Shown here piece after piece: positions 17,074 to 24,524 of a stretch of DNA of 52,154 nucleotides. The notes beneath the pieces are model-generated. The model worked only from the letters and a program-made list of their open reading frames with translations. It was not told the DNA's origin and did not search any database. The stretch spans positions 1 to 52,154 of the forward strand of contig JBGVLM010000056.1 in NCBI GenBank assembly GCA_045124255.1, in the 5' to 3' direction. The translations under genes and the position numbers were made by a program. The stretch comes from Eshraghiella sp045124255. Its GTDB lineage: Bacteria > Bacillota > Clostridia > Lachnospirales > Lachnospiraceae. Each line of letters starts with the position of its first letter. The stretch's first letter is position 1.

Positions 17074-18162
17074 TTAATAATCAACTGATTCCATATATTT
17101 CATGTATTTTACAACCATTAATGCAATTCTGAATGTAATTGCGTCCTCAAATACACGCAAATCAAGTCCTGTTGTTTTCTGAATCTTATCAAGCCTGTAC
17201 ACCAGCGTATTACGGTGTATAAACAGCTGTCTTGAAGTCTCGGAAACATTCAGGCTGTTCTCGAAAAATTTATTAATTGTAGACAGAGTTTCTTCATCAA
17301 AATCATCCGGAGACTTTCCGTTAAAAATCTCCTTAATAAACATTTTACAGAGCGGAATCGGAAGCTGGTAAATAAGACGGCCGATTCCGAGGTTGCTGTA
17401 AGCAACTACGTTCTGGTCACTATAGAAGATTTTGCCGACATCAAGAGCCATCTTTGCCTCCTTATATGAGCGTGAAACCTCCTTAAGTGAATTAACAATT
17501 GTTCCATAAGCAATATGCACCTTACTCATTGCTTCCGTGTTAAGAGTGTCAAGCACAACGTATGCAGTCTGCTCCAGTTCCTTATAGGTCTCACCTGCTT
17601 TAACCTCTTTAACGATAATAATGTTTTTCTCATCAACGGCAGTTATAAAATCCTTGGTTCTTGTTGCAAAAAGAGTACGCACTGTCTCAAGCGCATTCGT
17701 ATCCTTCTCATGCTTGGTCTCAATAATGAATACTATTCGCTTTGCCTCGGTATCAATATGAAGCTTCTTCGCCCGGTTATATATATCCACAAGGAGAAGG
17801 TTGTCCAAAAGAAGATTCTTGATAAAATTATCCTTGTCGAATCGTTCCTTATATGCTACCAAAAGATTCTGTATCTGAAAAGCAGCAATTTTACCAATCA
17901 TATACACATCCTCAGTACCACCCTTAACGAGCAGAACATATTCCAACTGACTGTCGTCAAATACTTTAAAAAACTGGCAGCCCGTAATTACCTGACTGTC
18001 CGCAGGCGAATTTACAAAGCTCATAACAGCATCACCATAGGTATCCGCATCCGAAAAAGTAGTTGCAAGGCTCTTTCCATCCGTGTCCATTACGCATAAG
18101 TCAACCTTGGCTATAGTCTTAAGTCCCTCTATTGTATTCTGAAGTATCTGACTTGAAATCAT
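17074..18162 (-). CDS. CdaR/PucR-type transcriptional regulator
   Basis: A 362-residue regulator. The N-terminal sensory part (about 1-130) resembles diacid-recognition or PAS-like input domains (VDLCVMDTDGKSLATTF). The middle is a GGDEF-like CdaR region, and the C-terminus (about 300-355) is the PucR helix-turn-helix, with SETSRQLFIHRNTLVYRLDKIQKTTG. The ligand is unknown. It lies upstream of ftsE on the same strand with an 81-bp gap and downstream of a terminator. AAAGGAG precedes the ATG. No clear link to cell division is visible; it may share the transcript or be independent. Confidence 0.88.
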   Translation of the reverse strand: MISSQILQNTIEGLKTIAKVDLCVMDTDGKSLATTFSDADTYGDAVMSFVNSPADSQVITGCQFFKVFDDSQLEYVLLVKGGTEDVYMIGKIAAFQIQNLLVAYKERFDKDNFIKNLLLDNLLLVDIYNRAKKLHIDTEAKRIVFIIETKHEKDTNALETVRTLFATRTKDFITAVDEKNIIIVKEVKAGETYKELEQTAYVVLDTLNTEAMSKVHIAYGTIVNSLKEVSRSYKEAKMALDVGKIFYSDQNVVAYSNLGIGRLIYQLPIPLCKMFIKEIFNGKSPDDFDEETLSTINKFFENSLNVSETSRQLFIHRNTLVYRLDKIQKTTGLDLRVFEDAITFRIALMVVKYMKYMESVDY

Positions 18163-18264
18163 GCTCTCACTCCTTTAAAACATTACTATCTATATAATAT
18201 ATCAATTTTTACCAAAAAAAAAGAGAGAATTTCTAAAAATATTATTAAAAAAGCGGTCTTAAAG

Positions 18265-18295
18265 AAAAAAAACCGGCTAGAATTAACTAGCCGGT
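18265..18295 (-). terminator. Terminator of the msmK-type gene
   Basis: ACCGGCTAG and CTAGCCGGT form a 9-bp perfect stem with loop AATTAA (18272-18295). In the minus direction it is followed by seven T residues. It lies 18 bp after the ABC ATPase stop, a textbook rho-independent terminator. Confidence 0.9.
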
Positions 18296-18313
18296 AAAAT
18301 TCATAAATTCTAA

Positions 18314-19426
18314 TTAGTGAAGAACAACCTGTTCTGTATCTTTATCAAAGATATGGAGCTTAGTCATATCGATACCAAGCTTGATTGTATCGCCAGGACG
18401 AGCTGTTGTACGAGGATTAACTCGTGCTGTACAGTTAACCTGATCAATATCGAAGTAAAGGAATACTTCGGCACCAAGTAATTCGTAAACTTTGATGTTA
18501 GCATCAATTACGCTGTCAGGAGCAGAGTTGATAACTACTTCTGAATCGCTGAGGTCCTCTGGACGGATACCCATGATAACAGTCTTGTCAACATAGCCTG
18601 CATCGATAAGCTTCTTAGCCTTTCCTTCAGGAAGCTTAACTGAGTTGCTGCCAAACATAAGAACTACGTCATCACCTGACTGAACAACTCTTGCATCAAT
18701 AAGGTTCATCTGTGGAGAACCAATGAATCCTGCAACGAATACGTTACATGGCTTATCATAAAGATTCTGTGGTGTATCTACCTGCTGAATGATACCATCC
18801 TTAAGAACTACGATTCTTGTACCAAGTGTCATAGCCTCTGTCTGGTCATGTGTTACGTAGATGATTGTAGCCTGAAGTCTTCTGTGAAGCTTCTGAATCT
18901 CAATACGCATCTGAACACGGAGCTTAGCATCAAGGTTTGATAAAGGCTCATCCATAAGGAATACCTTAGGATTACGAACGATTGCACGACCCATGGCAAC
19001 ACGCTGTCTCTGTCCACCTGAAAGAGCCTTTGGCTTACGGTCAAGTAACTGCTCAATACCAAGAATCTTAGCTGCCTCATGTACTAACTTATCAATCTCA
19101 GCCTTTGGTACTTTTCTTAACTTAAGACCAAATGCCATATTATCATATACAGTCATATGTGGATACAAAGCGTAGTTCTGGAATACCATCGCGATATCTC
19201 TGTCCTTAGGCTCAATATCGTTAACTAACTTATTACCAATCCAAAGTTCGCCGGATGAAATATCCTCCAAACCTGCAATCATACGAAGTGTAGTTGACTT
19301 TCCACAACCTGAAGGTCCTACGAAGATGATGAACTCTCTGTCGTCAACATCAAGATTAAAATCCTTAACTGCTACAAATCCGTTAGGATATACTTTGCAA
19401 ATATTTTTAAGTGATAAACTTGCCAT
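18314..19426 (-). CDS. Sugar ABC transporter ATP-binding protein, MsmK/UgpC/MalK type
   Basis: Cytoplasmic ATPase for carbohydrate ABC importers, 370 residues from the ATG at 19426 (AGGAGG just ahead; the frame opens nine codons earlier). It has Walker A GPSGCGKST, Q-loop VFQNYALYPHMT, signature LSGGQRQRV and Walker B VFLMDEPLSNLDAK. The C-terminal regulatory TOBE/OB domains (about 240-370) are typical of the MalK group. No permease or binding protein gene adjoins it. The transporter operon at 35.1-38.2 kb lacks an ATPase, so this protein probably serves it and possibly others, as MsmK does in streptococci (inference). Confidence 0.94.
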   Translation of the reverse strand: MASLSLKNICKVYPNGFVAVKDFNLDVDDREFIIFVGPSGCGKSTTLRMIAGLEDISSGELWIGNKLVNDIEPKDRDIAMVFQNYALYPHMTVYDNMAFGLKLRKVPKAEIDKLVHEAAKILGIEQLLDRKPKALSGGQRQRVAMGRAIVRNPKVFLMDEPLSNLDAKLRVQMRIEIQKLHRRLQATIIYVTHDQTEAMTLGTRIVVLKDGIIQQVDTPQNLYDKPCNVFVAGFIGSPQMNLIDARVVQSGDDVVLMFGSNSVKLPEGKAKKLIDAGYVDKTVIMGIRPEDLSDSEVVINSAPDSVIDANIKVYELLGAEVFLYFDIDQVNCTARVNPRTTARPGDTIKLGIDMTKLHIFDKDTEQVVLH

Positions 19427-19566
19427 AACTTTCCTCCTTATGCAAATATGCATAGCATAAATTTACTTTAATCATAATACACTTTTTCACTTACTAATTC
19501 CATATTGTAAATAACCAAAAAAAATTTAATAAATTGGGCAATTTGCATATTGATTTTAATTTTTTA

Positions 19567-20397
19567 TCACTTTTTCACAAAGCCTTCTCCAAACACCTCC
19601 GAAACATTACTTACGGTCATAAAGGCATCAGGGTCAACCTCAAACACCATTTCACGGATTGCAGTCATCTCATGTCTGGAGGAAACGCAGAACAGAATCA
19701 GCTCTTTTCTGTTGGAATATAATCCCTTTCCGTCAATTCCGGTAACGCCTCTTTCTATTTCACTCATTATTCTCCGTGAAATTTCATGGCTTTTCCTGCT
19801 GATAATGATACATGCCTTGGAATAATCCGGTCCGTCTATTATTTTGCCTGTTATAAAGCTTGAAATCCACACGGAAATAACCGAATAAACCGCCTTTACC
19901 CAGCCAAAAAGAACTCCTCCCAGAATTATTATCACTGCGTCCGCACAAAACATCGCCCAGGCAATCGGCACCCTGCTGTTCTTATGATGTACAAGTATCG
20001 ACAGCATATCAACGCCTCCGGAGCTGCCGCCCGAATGTATTATTAGTCCCAGTCCGGCGCCCATAATCATTCCGCCGAGCACGCACGACAGAAACAAATC
20101 CCCGTCCAGAAAATTTATGTGCGGAACAACGGCCACCGCCAGTGAATATACAAGTGTTGCCGAAAGAGAATTCAGCACTATATTTTTGCCCATAAAATAC
20201 GCTGTTATTGCAAAAAGAGGAATATTCAGAATAATATTCGTAAGCCACAGCGGCATGCCAAAGCCTGCATTGGCAAGAATTGCAAGTCCGGAAAAGCCCC
20301 CCGTCACCAGTCCGGTGGGTTCATAAATATTCTTTACGGAAATTCCCATTAAAACCGCACCTGCAATGCGGTATAACTGTTTTCTGTATTTTTTCAA
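19567..20397 (-). CDS. YitT family membrane protein
   Basis: About 276 residues with five to six predicted membrane helices in the first 190 residues (YitT/DUF161 repeats), then a soluble DUF2179 domain of about 80 residues. Function of the family is not established; some members are linked to transport. The best start is TTG at 20397, five bases after AGGTGG; a GTG three codons earlier (20406) would overlap that site. It stands alone, 140 bp from the ABC ATPase gene, in an AT-rich gap with no clear terminator. Confidence 0.88.
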   Translation of the reverse strand: MKKYRKQLYRIAGAVLMGISVKNIYEPTGLVTGGFSGLAILANAGFGMPLWLTNIILNIPLFAITAYFMGKNIVLNSLSATLVYSLAVAVVPHINFLDGDLFLSCVLGGMIMGAGLGLIIHSGGSSGGVDMLSILVHHKNSRVPIAWAMFCADAVIIILGGVLFGWVKAVYSVISVWISSFITGKIIDGPDYSKACIIISRKSHEISRRIMSEIERGVTGIDGKGLYSNRKELILFCVSSRHEMTAIREMVFEVDPDAFMTVSNVSEVFGEGFVKK

Positions 20398-20425
20398 AAT
20401 AACCACCTTTTTTAATTTTATTTGC

Positions 20426-20454
20426 TTGTATTATTTGAAAAAAGATAGTAAAAT
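20426..20454 (+). promoter_or_regulatory. Sigma-A promoter of the yjfB-like gene
   Basis: TTGTAT (20426-20431), 17 bp, TAAAAT (20449-20454), about 34 bp before the start codon. No sigma-D (flagellar) consensus was seen here, so expression looks vegetative. Confidence 0.6.
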
Positions 20455-20487
20455 ATACTTAGGAATAAAAGTGAAAGGAGATTTGTC

Positions 20488-20664
20488 ATGGATGTAGCAG
20501 GATTATCTACAATAATGAAAAATGGCCAGTTAATGCAGGATGTTTCCGTAAGAGTTCTTTCCATGAGTCTTGACAATCTGGAAGCAGCCGGCGATGGTAT
20601 GCGTAAGATGATGGAGATGTCCGTTAACCCTTCAGTTGGTGGCAACATTGACATCTCCCTCTAA
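20488..20664 (+). CDS. YjfB family protein (putative motility protein)
   Basis: A 58-residue protein read from ATG at 20488 with GAAAGGAG ahead. It begins MDVAGLSTIMKNGQLMQ, contains ERVL-like VSVRVLSMSLDNLEAAG and ends NPSVGGNIDISL, the pattern of the YjfB/putative motility family. The family is found mainly in flagellated Bacillota, but its role is unproven. No flagellar genes lie in this window. A promoter and a terminator frame it as a single-gene transcript, convergent with the following hypothetical gene. Confidence 0.85.
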   Translation: MDVAGLSTIMKNGQLMQDVSVRVLSMSLDNLEAAGDGMRKMMEMSVNPSVGGNIDISL

Positions 20665-20665
20665 G

Positions 20666-20938
20666 CTATTTGTACGCACGGAAGAAGGCATCACAGGTGC
20701 CTTCTTTTTTTATTTCCGTAATCTCGCCTTCTATGTCATAATTCTTCGACATCCACTCTGTAAAAGCAATGTACAACTCAATTGACGGATAGGCTCTGAA
20801 ACCGTTACTGCCCACTATAACGTATTCCTCCTTAAAGCTGCTCACGTCTATCTTACGTTTGACTGATACACGGGAGCCTTCAGCAGCAAAACCCCTTGTG
20901 CTGATTATCGTTCCCTCAATCGTGTCTTTATTCATCAT
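20666..20938 (-). CDS. Conserved-looking hypothetical protein
   Basis: A 90-residue soluble protein from ATG at 20938 (a second ATG follows at 20935; GGTGG is upstream). I do not recognise the family. It has no signal peptide or membrane helix. Beta-strand-like charged segments come first (VSVKRKIDVSSFKEEYVIVG) and the protein ends in a basic FFRAYK. A promoter TTTACC-17-TATAAT (20957-20985) sits just upstream, supporting expression. Its last codons are antisense to the yjfB terminator hairpin, and its stop lies one base from the yjfB stop. Confidence 0.6.
   Translation of the reverse strand: MMNKDTIEGTIISTRGFAAEGSRVSVKRKIDVSSFKEEYVIVGSNGFRAYPSIELYIAFTEWMSKNYDIEGEITEIKKEGTCDAFFRAYK
20683..20711 (+). 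terminator. Terminator of yjfB inside the convergent gene
   Basis: AGAAGGCA and TGCCTTCT form an 8-bp stem with loop TCACAGG (20683-20705), followed by TTTTTT on the + strand. The hairpin lies entirely within the 3' coding end of the hypothetical gene on the other strand. Confidence 0.85.
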
Positions 20939-20956
20939 TTGCACCACCCACCTAAT

Positions 20957-20985
20957 ATTATAGCCGCTCTTTTACTACAGGTAAA
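20957..20985 (-). promoter_or_regulatory. Promoter with overlapping dyad between hypothetical and XRE genes
   Basis: Minus-strand TTTACC (20980-20985), 17 bp, TATAAT (20957-20962) drives the hypothetical gene. A dyad TTTAC-N5-GTAAA (20971-20985) covers its -35. A TATACT for the divergent XRE gene lies at 21003-21008, so a regulator bound at the dyad could affect both. The operator role is speculative. Confidence 0.45.
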
Positions 20986-21074
20986 GTATTTCTTAATTTT
21001 TCTATACTATAAGTTAATGGTAAAAATAAATGTATATTTTAAAATTAATAAATAATACCTTAAGGATTGTGTTT

Positions 21075-21395
21075 ATGAATTTATTACAGCAAAACATTTC
21101 TTATCAGTTAAAAAAATTCCGGAAACAAAACGGTCTTTCTCAGGAAAAGGCTGCCGAACGGCTTGGAATAAGTACTCTTTTTCTTGGAGAGCTGGAGCGT
21201 GGCAAGAAGCTGCCTTCTACAACAATGTTGGTCAGAATATATAATCAGATGGGCTGTACGGAAATATCTCTTAATGATGATTACAAAGAGGAGGATAAGC
21301 TTTCGGACAATGCGCTGCGGCTTATCGGAATTATTAAAGACAATCCCGAATTAGCGGATATACTGCTGAAAATTGCCGAAAATTTACTAAAATAA
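21075..21395 (+). CDS. XRE-family helix-turn-helix regulator
   Basis: A 106-residue protein from ATG at 21075 (AAGGA ahead; the frame opens 15 codons earlier in AT-rich leader). The Cro/C1-type helix-turn-helix occupies about residues 9-63: LKKFRKQNGLSQEKAAERLG followed by TLFLGELERGKKLPS. The remainder is a short acidic and leucine-rich tail, perhaps for dimerisation. It is divergent from the hypothetical gene and has its own terminator. No toxin or phage gene is nearby, so it seems a stand-alone chromosomal regulator with an unknown target. Confidence 0.87.
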   Translation: MNLLQQNISYQLKKFRKQNGLSQEKAAERLGISTLFLGELERGKKLPSTTMLVRIYNQMGCTEISLNDDYKEEDKLSDNALRLIGIIKDNPELADILLKIAENLLK

Positions 21396-21432
21396 AACCC
21401 CAATGGGCAAGGCAAAGCATGCCGGATATCAG

Positions 21433-21472
21433 ACAAGGGCTGAACAGCATTTTTATACCATTCAGCCCTTGT
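21433..21472. other. Inverted repeat downstream of the XRE gene
   Basis: ACAAGGGCTGAA (21433-21444) and TTCAGCCCTTGT (21461-21472) form a perfect 12-bp stem with a 16-base AT-rich loop. No T run follows on either strand. It may be a processing or stability hairpin, or a first part of a tandem terminator with the hairpin at 21498. Confidence 0.5.
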
Positions 21473-21497
21473 TCATTATAAAAAGTTCTACGATTTT

Positions 21498-21520
21498 GCC
21501 GCATCCAATGCGGCTTTTAT
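21498..21520 (+). terminator. Terminator of the XRE gene
   Basis: GCCGCAT and ATGCGGC form a 7-bp stem with loop CCA (21498-21514), followed by TTTTATTTATTTT on the + strand. It ends directly against the stop of the convergent ridA gene. Confidence 0.8.
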
Positions 21521-21895
21521 TTATTTTGCTGCGATTGCTTCGATTTCAAGAAGTACATCCTTTGGAAGTCTTGCTACCTCTACGCATGACCTTGCAGGAT
21601 ATGGCTCTTTAAAATATGTCGCATAAATCTCATTTATCTTTGCAAAATCATTCATCTCCTTGATGAAAACAGTGGTCTTAATAACCTGATTAATTGAAGC
21701 ACCTGATGCCTCAATAAGGTTTATAAGATTGCTGAATGCCTGATTTGCCTGTGCTTCGATTCCCTCAGGAATTACTCCTGTCGCAGGGTCAACAGGAATT
21801 ACTCCTGATGTAAATACCATTCCGTTTACTTCAACTGCCTGTGAATACGGTCCGATTGCACTTGGTGCCTTGTCTGTGCTGATTATTTTCTGCAT
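21521..21895 (-). CDS. ridA: RidA family enamine/imine deaminase
   Basis: Hydrolyses reactive 2-aminoacrylate and related imines formed by PLP enzymes. The 124 residues match the trimeric YjgF/RidA family: start APSAIGPYSQAV, SGVIPVDPATG, and the catalytic Arg in ARSCVEVARLPKDVLLEIEAIA. It is preceded by AAGGAG and lies 13 bp after the CvfB-like gene, as the last member of the tRNA-Gln / thioesterase group on the minus strand. Confidence 0.95.
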   Translation of the reverse strand: MQKIISTDKAPSAIGPYSQAVEVNGMVFTSGVIPVDPATGVIPEGIEAQANQAFSNLINLIEASGASINQVIKTTVFIKEMNDFAKINEIYATYFKEPYPARSCVEVARLPKDVLLEIEAIAAK

Positions 21896-21908
21896 AAGTT
21901 TATCTCCT

Positions 21909-22733
21909 TTATTTTAAAATAATACCATCGGCGGTAATTTCTATTCTGCCTTCCTTTAACAGATGTCCACAGGCCCTTTTAAACGAAGCCTTGCTCATAC
22001 CAAATTCCCTCCGGATATCCTCGGGGTCGGACTTATCATTAAACGGAAGCTTCCCGCCGTTTCTTTTAAGCTCATCATATATCTTCTCGCTGTCCCCGTC
22101 AAGCTGCATATAAGCCGGTCCTCTTAAGGCAAGCTCTATTTTGCCGTCCGGATGCACCTTTGAAACAGTTGCAGCAATTTCATCTCCTACAGACACATTT
22201 CCATACAGTGCTTTATTAGGAATTAAAGCCTGATACATACCGTCAACCGCAACAAACATTCCGAATTTATCAATTTTCTCATATGCAATACCCTTTACAT
22301 TATCGCCTGCGGAGTAAGCATGATTGACTTTCAGATATTTATACAGCTTCATCGTTGCACATAATCTGTTGCTCTTGTCTATGTATAATGCGACCGGATA
22401 ACTCTTTCCTTCTGAAACCTTTATGGTCTGCTCCTTAAAAGGAAGCAGCAAATCCTTCTCCAGTCCCCAGTCGAGAAAAGCGCCTATTTTCGTAATCTGC
22501 TTTACCTTAAGACTTTTAACCTCTCCCAGAGTAATTAAAGGACTAACCGTTGTTGCGATAAGCCTGTCCATTGAATCACGATATACAAAAACCGTTATTG
22601 AATCTCCGGGTTCAATATCTTCATCAACATATTTTGCAGGAAGAAGTACTTTTTCCACGTTGTTTCCGAGATATACACCGAATTCCGTTTTGTTGACAAC
22701 CATAAGCGGCTGCTTTTTGCCAAGTTCTATCAT
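21909..22733 (-). CDS. S1-like RNA-binding protein, CvfB family
   Basis: A 274-residue protein with successive S1/OB-like domains (about 8-60, 70-130, 145-205) and a C-terminal winged-helix-like part (about 215-274, EDIRREFGMSKASFKRACGHLLKEG). This layout is that of CvfB/YitL proteins, which bind RNA and influence virulence or stress gene expression in staphylococci. The target in this organism is unknown. It sits between the thioesterase and ridA genes with short gaps and a GGAGA ribosome site. Confidence 0.9.
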   Translation of the reverse strand: MIELGKKQPLMVVNKTEFGVYLGNNVEKVLLPAKYVDEDIEPGDSITVFVYRDSMDRLIATTVSPLITLGEVKSLKVKQITKIGAFLDWGLEKDLLLPFKEQTIKVSEGKSYPVALYIDKSNRLCATMKLYKYLKVNHAYSAGDNVKGIAYEKIDKFGMFVAVDGMYQALIPNKALYGNVSVGDEIAATVSKVHPDGKIELALRGPAYMQLDGDSEKIYDELKRNGGKLPFNDKSDPEDIRREFGMSKASFKRACGHLLKEGRIEITADGIILK

Positions 22734-22749
22734 TACTGTTTCTCCAAAA

Positions 22750-23472
22750 TTATTTTTCTAAATTATATTCAAAGGTTACTGTTGCAAAGCTTGTGCCCTC
22801 TGCATTTCTTAAATCAATCAGATAGTTTCCGTTATCTTCATTAAGGAACGGATAAAAAACATCTCCCAGCACTGCCGCTTTCTTATATTCCGCCCTGATT
22901 CGCTTCGGAATTTCCCTAAGTCCGGCTGCTTCCATGGCAGTTGTAATATACTGACAGTTATTTACGTGATGATTGGTATCTATCTGGCTGTACTGCACCT
23001 CAACCGGTGCAAGTGCCCTATACTCATCAGGCATTCTAATCTTACGTGACGTATAATCCATTTCAAGCTTAGGAAGCATTGGCTCATACATTCTGCTTTC
23101 CTTGGGTGTTATCCGCTGCGGAACCTGATTGACAAGGTCCATAAAAATCCATATCGAGTTTGCTGCCAGCATACGCTCCTTCTGTTCATTCTCAATCCAG
23201 AAATTTCGGTTTCCGAAAAAGCCTTTAAACTCATAAGGACTTGTATATACAGTTATATTCTCATAAAGCTTAGGTATTTTTTCAATATCAATCTGCCATG
23301 CCGACAGAAACCAGCCCTTTCCGCTTTCGGACAGTTGCTTTAATCCGCCGCCAATTGATTCCGAATGAAGCATTGTACAGTCCTGAAGATAATTAACCAA
23401 TGCCTTTACGGTAATTTTACCGTTTTCGTCAACCTCACTGTATCTTATTTTATTCTCAGTAAAAAAAACCAT
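22750..23472 (-). CDS. Acyl-ACP thioesterase
   Basis: Releases fatty acids from acyl-ACP. At 240 residues it contains two hot-dog domains, the usual size for bacterial FatA/FatB-like enzymes. Conserved residues are seen in the second half, in QIDTNHHVNNCQY, with catalytic Asn and His; the first half has FSENKIRYSEVDENGKI-like family features. AAGGAGG precedes the ATG. It lies only about 25 bp after the tRNA-Gln terminator hairpin, with no space for its own promoter, so expression may depend on read-through. Functionally it connects to the fab operon. Confidence 0.93.
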   Translation of the reverse strand: MVFFTENKIRYSEVDENGKITVKALVNYLQDCTMLHSESIGGGLKQLSESGKGWFLSAWQIDIEKIPKLYENITVYTSPYEFKGFFGNRNFWIENEQKERMLAANSIWIFMDLVNQVPQRITPKESRMYEPMLPKLEMDYTSRKIRMPDEYRALAPVEVQYSQIDTNHHVNNCQYITTAMEAAGLREIPKRIRAEYKKAAVLGDVFYPFLNEDNGNYLIDLRNAEGTSFATVTFEYNLEK

Positions 23473-23492
23473 ACAAACCTCCTTCTAAATCG

Positions 23493-23521
23493 AAAAAACA
23501 CCACGAAATATATCGTGGTGT
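23493..23521 (-). terminator. Terminator hairpin after tRNA-Gln
   Basis: ACACCACGA and TCGTGGTGT form a 9-bp stem with loop AATATA (23498-23521). In the minus direction it is followed by TTTTTT. It starts about five bases past the 3' end of the tRNA and ends about 20 bases before the thioesterase start codon. Confidence 0.85.
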
Positions 23522-23525
23522 CTAG

Positions 23526-23597
23526 CTGGGCTAACAGGGCTCGAACCTGTAAATGCTGGAGTCAGAGTCCAGTGCCTTACCATTTGGCTATAGCCCA
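23526..23597 (-). tRNA. tRNA-Gln, anticodon CUG
   Basis: A 72-base cloverleaf on the minus strand. The acceptor stem is TGGGCTA/TAGCCCA with discriminator G. The D arm is AGCCAAATGGTAAGGC. The anticodon stem CTGGA/TCCAG encloses the loop CTCTGAC, giving anticodon CTG, and the T arm is ACAGG-TTCGAGC-CCTGT. The 3' CCA is not encoded. A promoter lies upstream and a terminator downstream. CUG reads CAG codons. Confidence 0.96.
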
Positions 23598-23629
23598 ATG
23601 ATTATTAGGTTGTTCACACAACAATGAGA

Positions 23630-23658
23630 ATTATATACCAGTCTTTTTAAAAAATCAA
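23630..23658 (-). promoter_or_regulatory. Sigma-A promoter of tRNA-Gln
   Basis: Minus-strand TTGATT (23653-23658), 17 bp, TATAAT (23630-23635), about 33 bp before the mature tRNA 5' end. It is the only good promoter found upstream of the thioesterase-cvfB-ridA genes. Confidence 0.8.
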
Positions 23659-23676
23659 GTACTTTTTAAAATTTTT

Positions 23677-24450
23677 TTAAATTTTTTTGTAAAAAAATAT
23701 TACGGGAGATTTTTCATCCGATAATTCCGCAATTTGTTCAAAGCCAAGTCCTGCTGCCAGCCTTTTTGAATAAAGATTATCCTCCGCCGTTACAAGATAC
23801 ATTTCCTGCATTCCGAGAGTTTCTGCAGCATAGGCAAGAATTGCCCTGCACACCTCTCCTGCATAGCCTTTATTGCGGTATTCACGTCTTATTACATAAC
23901 CAAGTTCATTGCAGTCACTTTCGTCTATGCTTCTGATACTGATTCCTGCCCTGCCTATAATTCTGCCGTTGTGTATATCCTCAACAATCCACAGTCCGTA
24001 TCCGTACAAGCCATACATATTTTCTATGTATTTTTCGGTAAAAAGTTTCTCTTCTTCATATTCATATAAGGGTTCAAGATATTTTCTGACGGATTCATCC
24101 TCATAAATATCATACAGCTCATTAAGGTCATCAACGGTAATTTCCCTTACAAGAGTCCTTTTCGTCTTTAAAATAGTGAGCGGAAGCTTTTTTTGTCTGG
24201 AAAATACCATATTAAAATAATCATCCTCACAATCGGCAAGTGAATCAGTAACATAACGGACTCCCGATACGAATTTATCTTCATTATTTACATACAGAAT
24301 TGCATAATTCATCGAAACATATTTGTCAATATCTGCCTCATTGCCGGTAATAACAAGAGTATTATCCGGGTTGCAGTCCGATAATGAATCAGCAATGGTA
24401 TAGGAGGTATTAATTTCACTTTCGCCAAGCAGCAGTATTGTATTTAGCAT
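23677..24450 (-). CDS. GNAT N-acetyltransferase with an N-terminal HAD-like remnant
   Basis: 257 residues. The C-terminal part (about 98-257) is a GNAT domain of the RimJ/RimL kind: RTLVREITVDDLNELYDIY, the acetyl-CoA site RREYRNKGYAGEV and YSKRLAAGLGFEQIAEL. The first 95 residues (TLVITGNEADIDKYVSMNYAILYVN and FVSGVRYVTDSL) resemble the nucleotide-fold core of a HAD hydrolase without its catalytic DxD motif, an arrangement I associate with Lachnospiraceae proteins. The substrate is unknown. It is divergent from the cyclophilin gene, and its ribosome site overlaps that gene's promoter. Confidence 0.85.
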   Translation of the reverse strand: MLNTILLLGESEINTSYTIADSLSDCNPDNTLVITGNEADIDKYVSMNYAILYVNNEDKFVSGVRYVTDSLADCEDDYFNMVFSRQKKLPLTILKTKRTLVREITVDDLNELYDIYEDESVRKYLEPLYEYEEEKLFTEKYIENMYGLYGYGLWIVEDIHNGRIIGRAGISIRSIDESDCNELGYVIRREYRNKGYAGEVCRAILAYAAETLGMQEMYLVTAEDNLYSKRLAAGLGFEQIAELSDEKSPVIFFYKKI

Positions 24451-24478
24451 TTGACTTACTTTTCCTTTATGTTATAAT
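24451..24478 (+). promoter_or_regulatory. Sigma-A promoter of the cyclophilin gene
   Basis: TTGACT (24451-24456), 16 bp, TATAAT (24473-24478), about 47 bp before the ATG at 24525. Confidence 0.75.
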
Positions 24479-24524
24479 CTTCGTAGAGTTTGACTCGTAT
24501 TTTATTCAGAAAGGACGTATTACA

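Noticed and set aside
17515..18099. 194-codon + strand open frame
   Set aside because: Antisense to the CdaR-type regulator, Cys/His-rich composition typical of reverse reading of Clostridia genes; no ribosome site.
19438..19454. TATGCA-AATA-TGCATA dyad just upstream of the MsmK-type ribosome site
   Set aside because: Short AT-rich hairpin beside the ribosome site; too weak to assign as operator or thermosensor.
20418..20654. 78-codon minus-strand open frame
   Set aside because: It is the antisense of the yjfB gene, which has promoter, ribosome site and terminator on the + strand.
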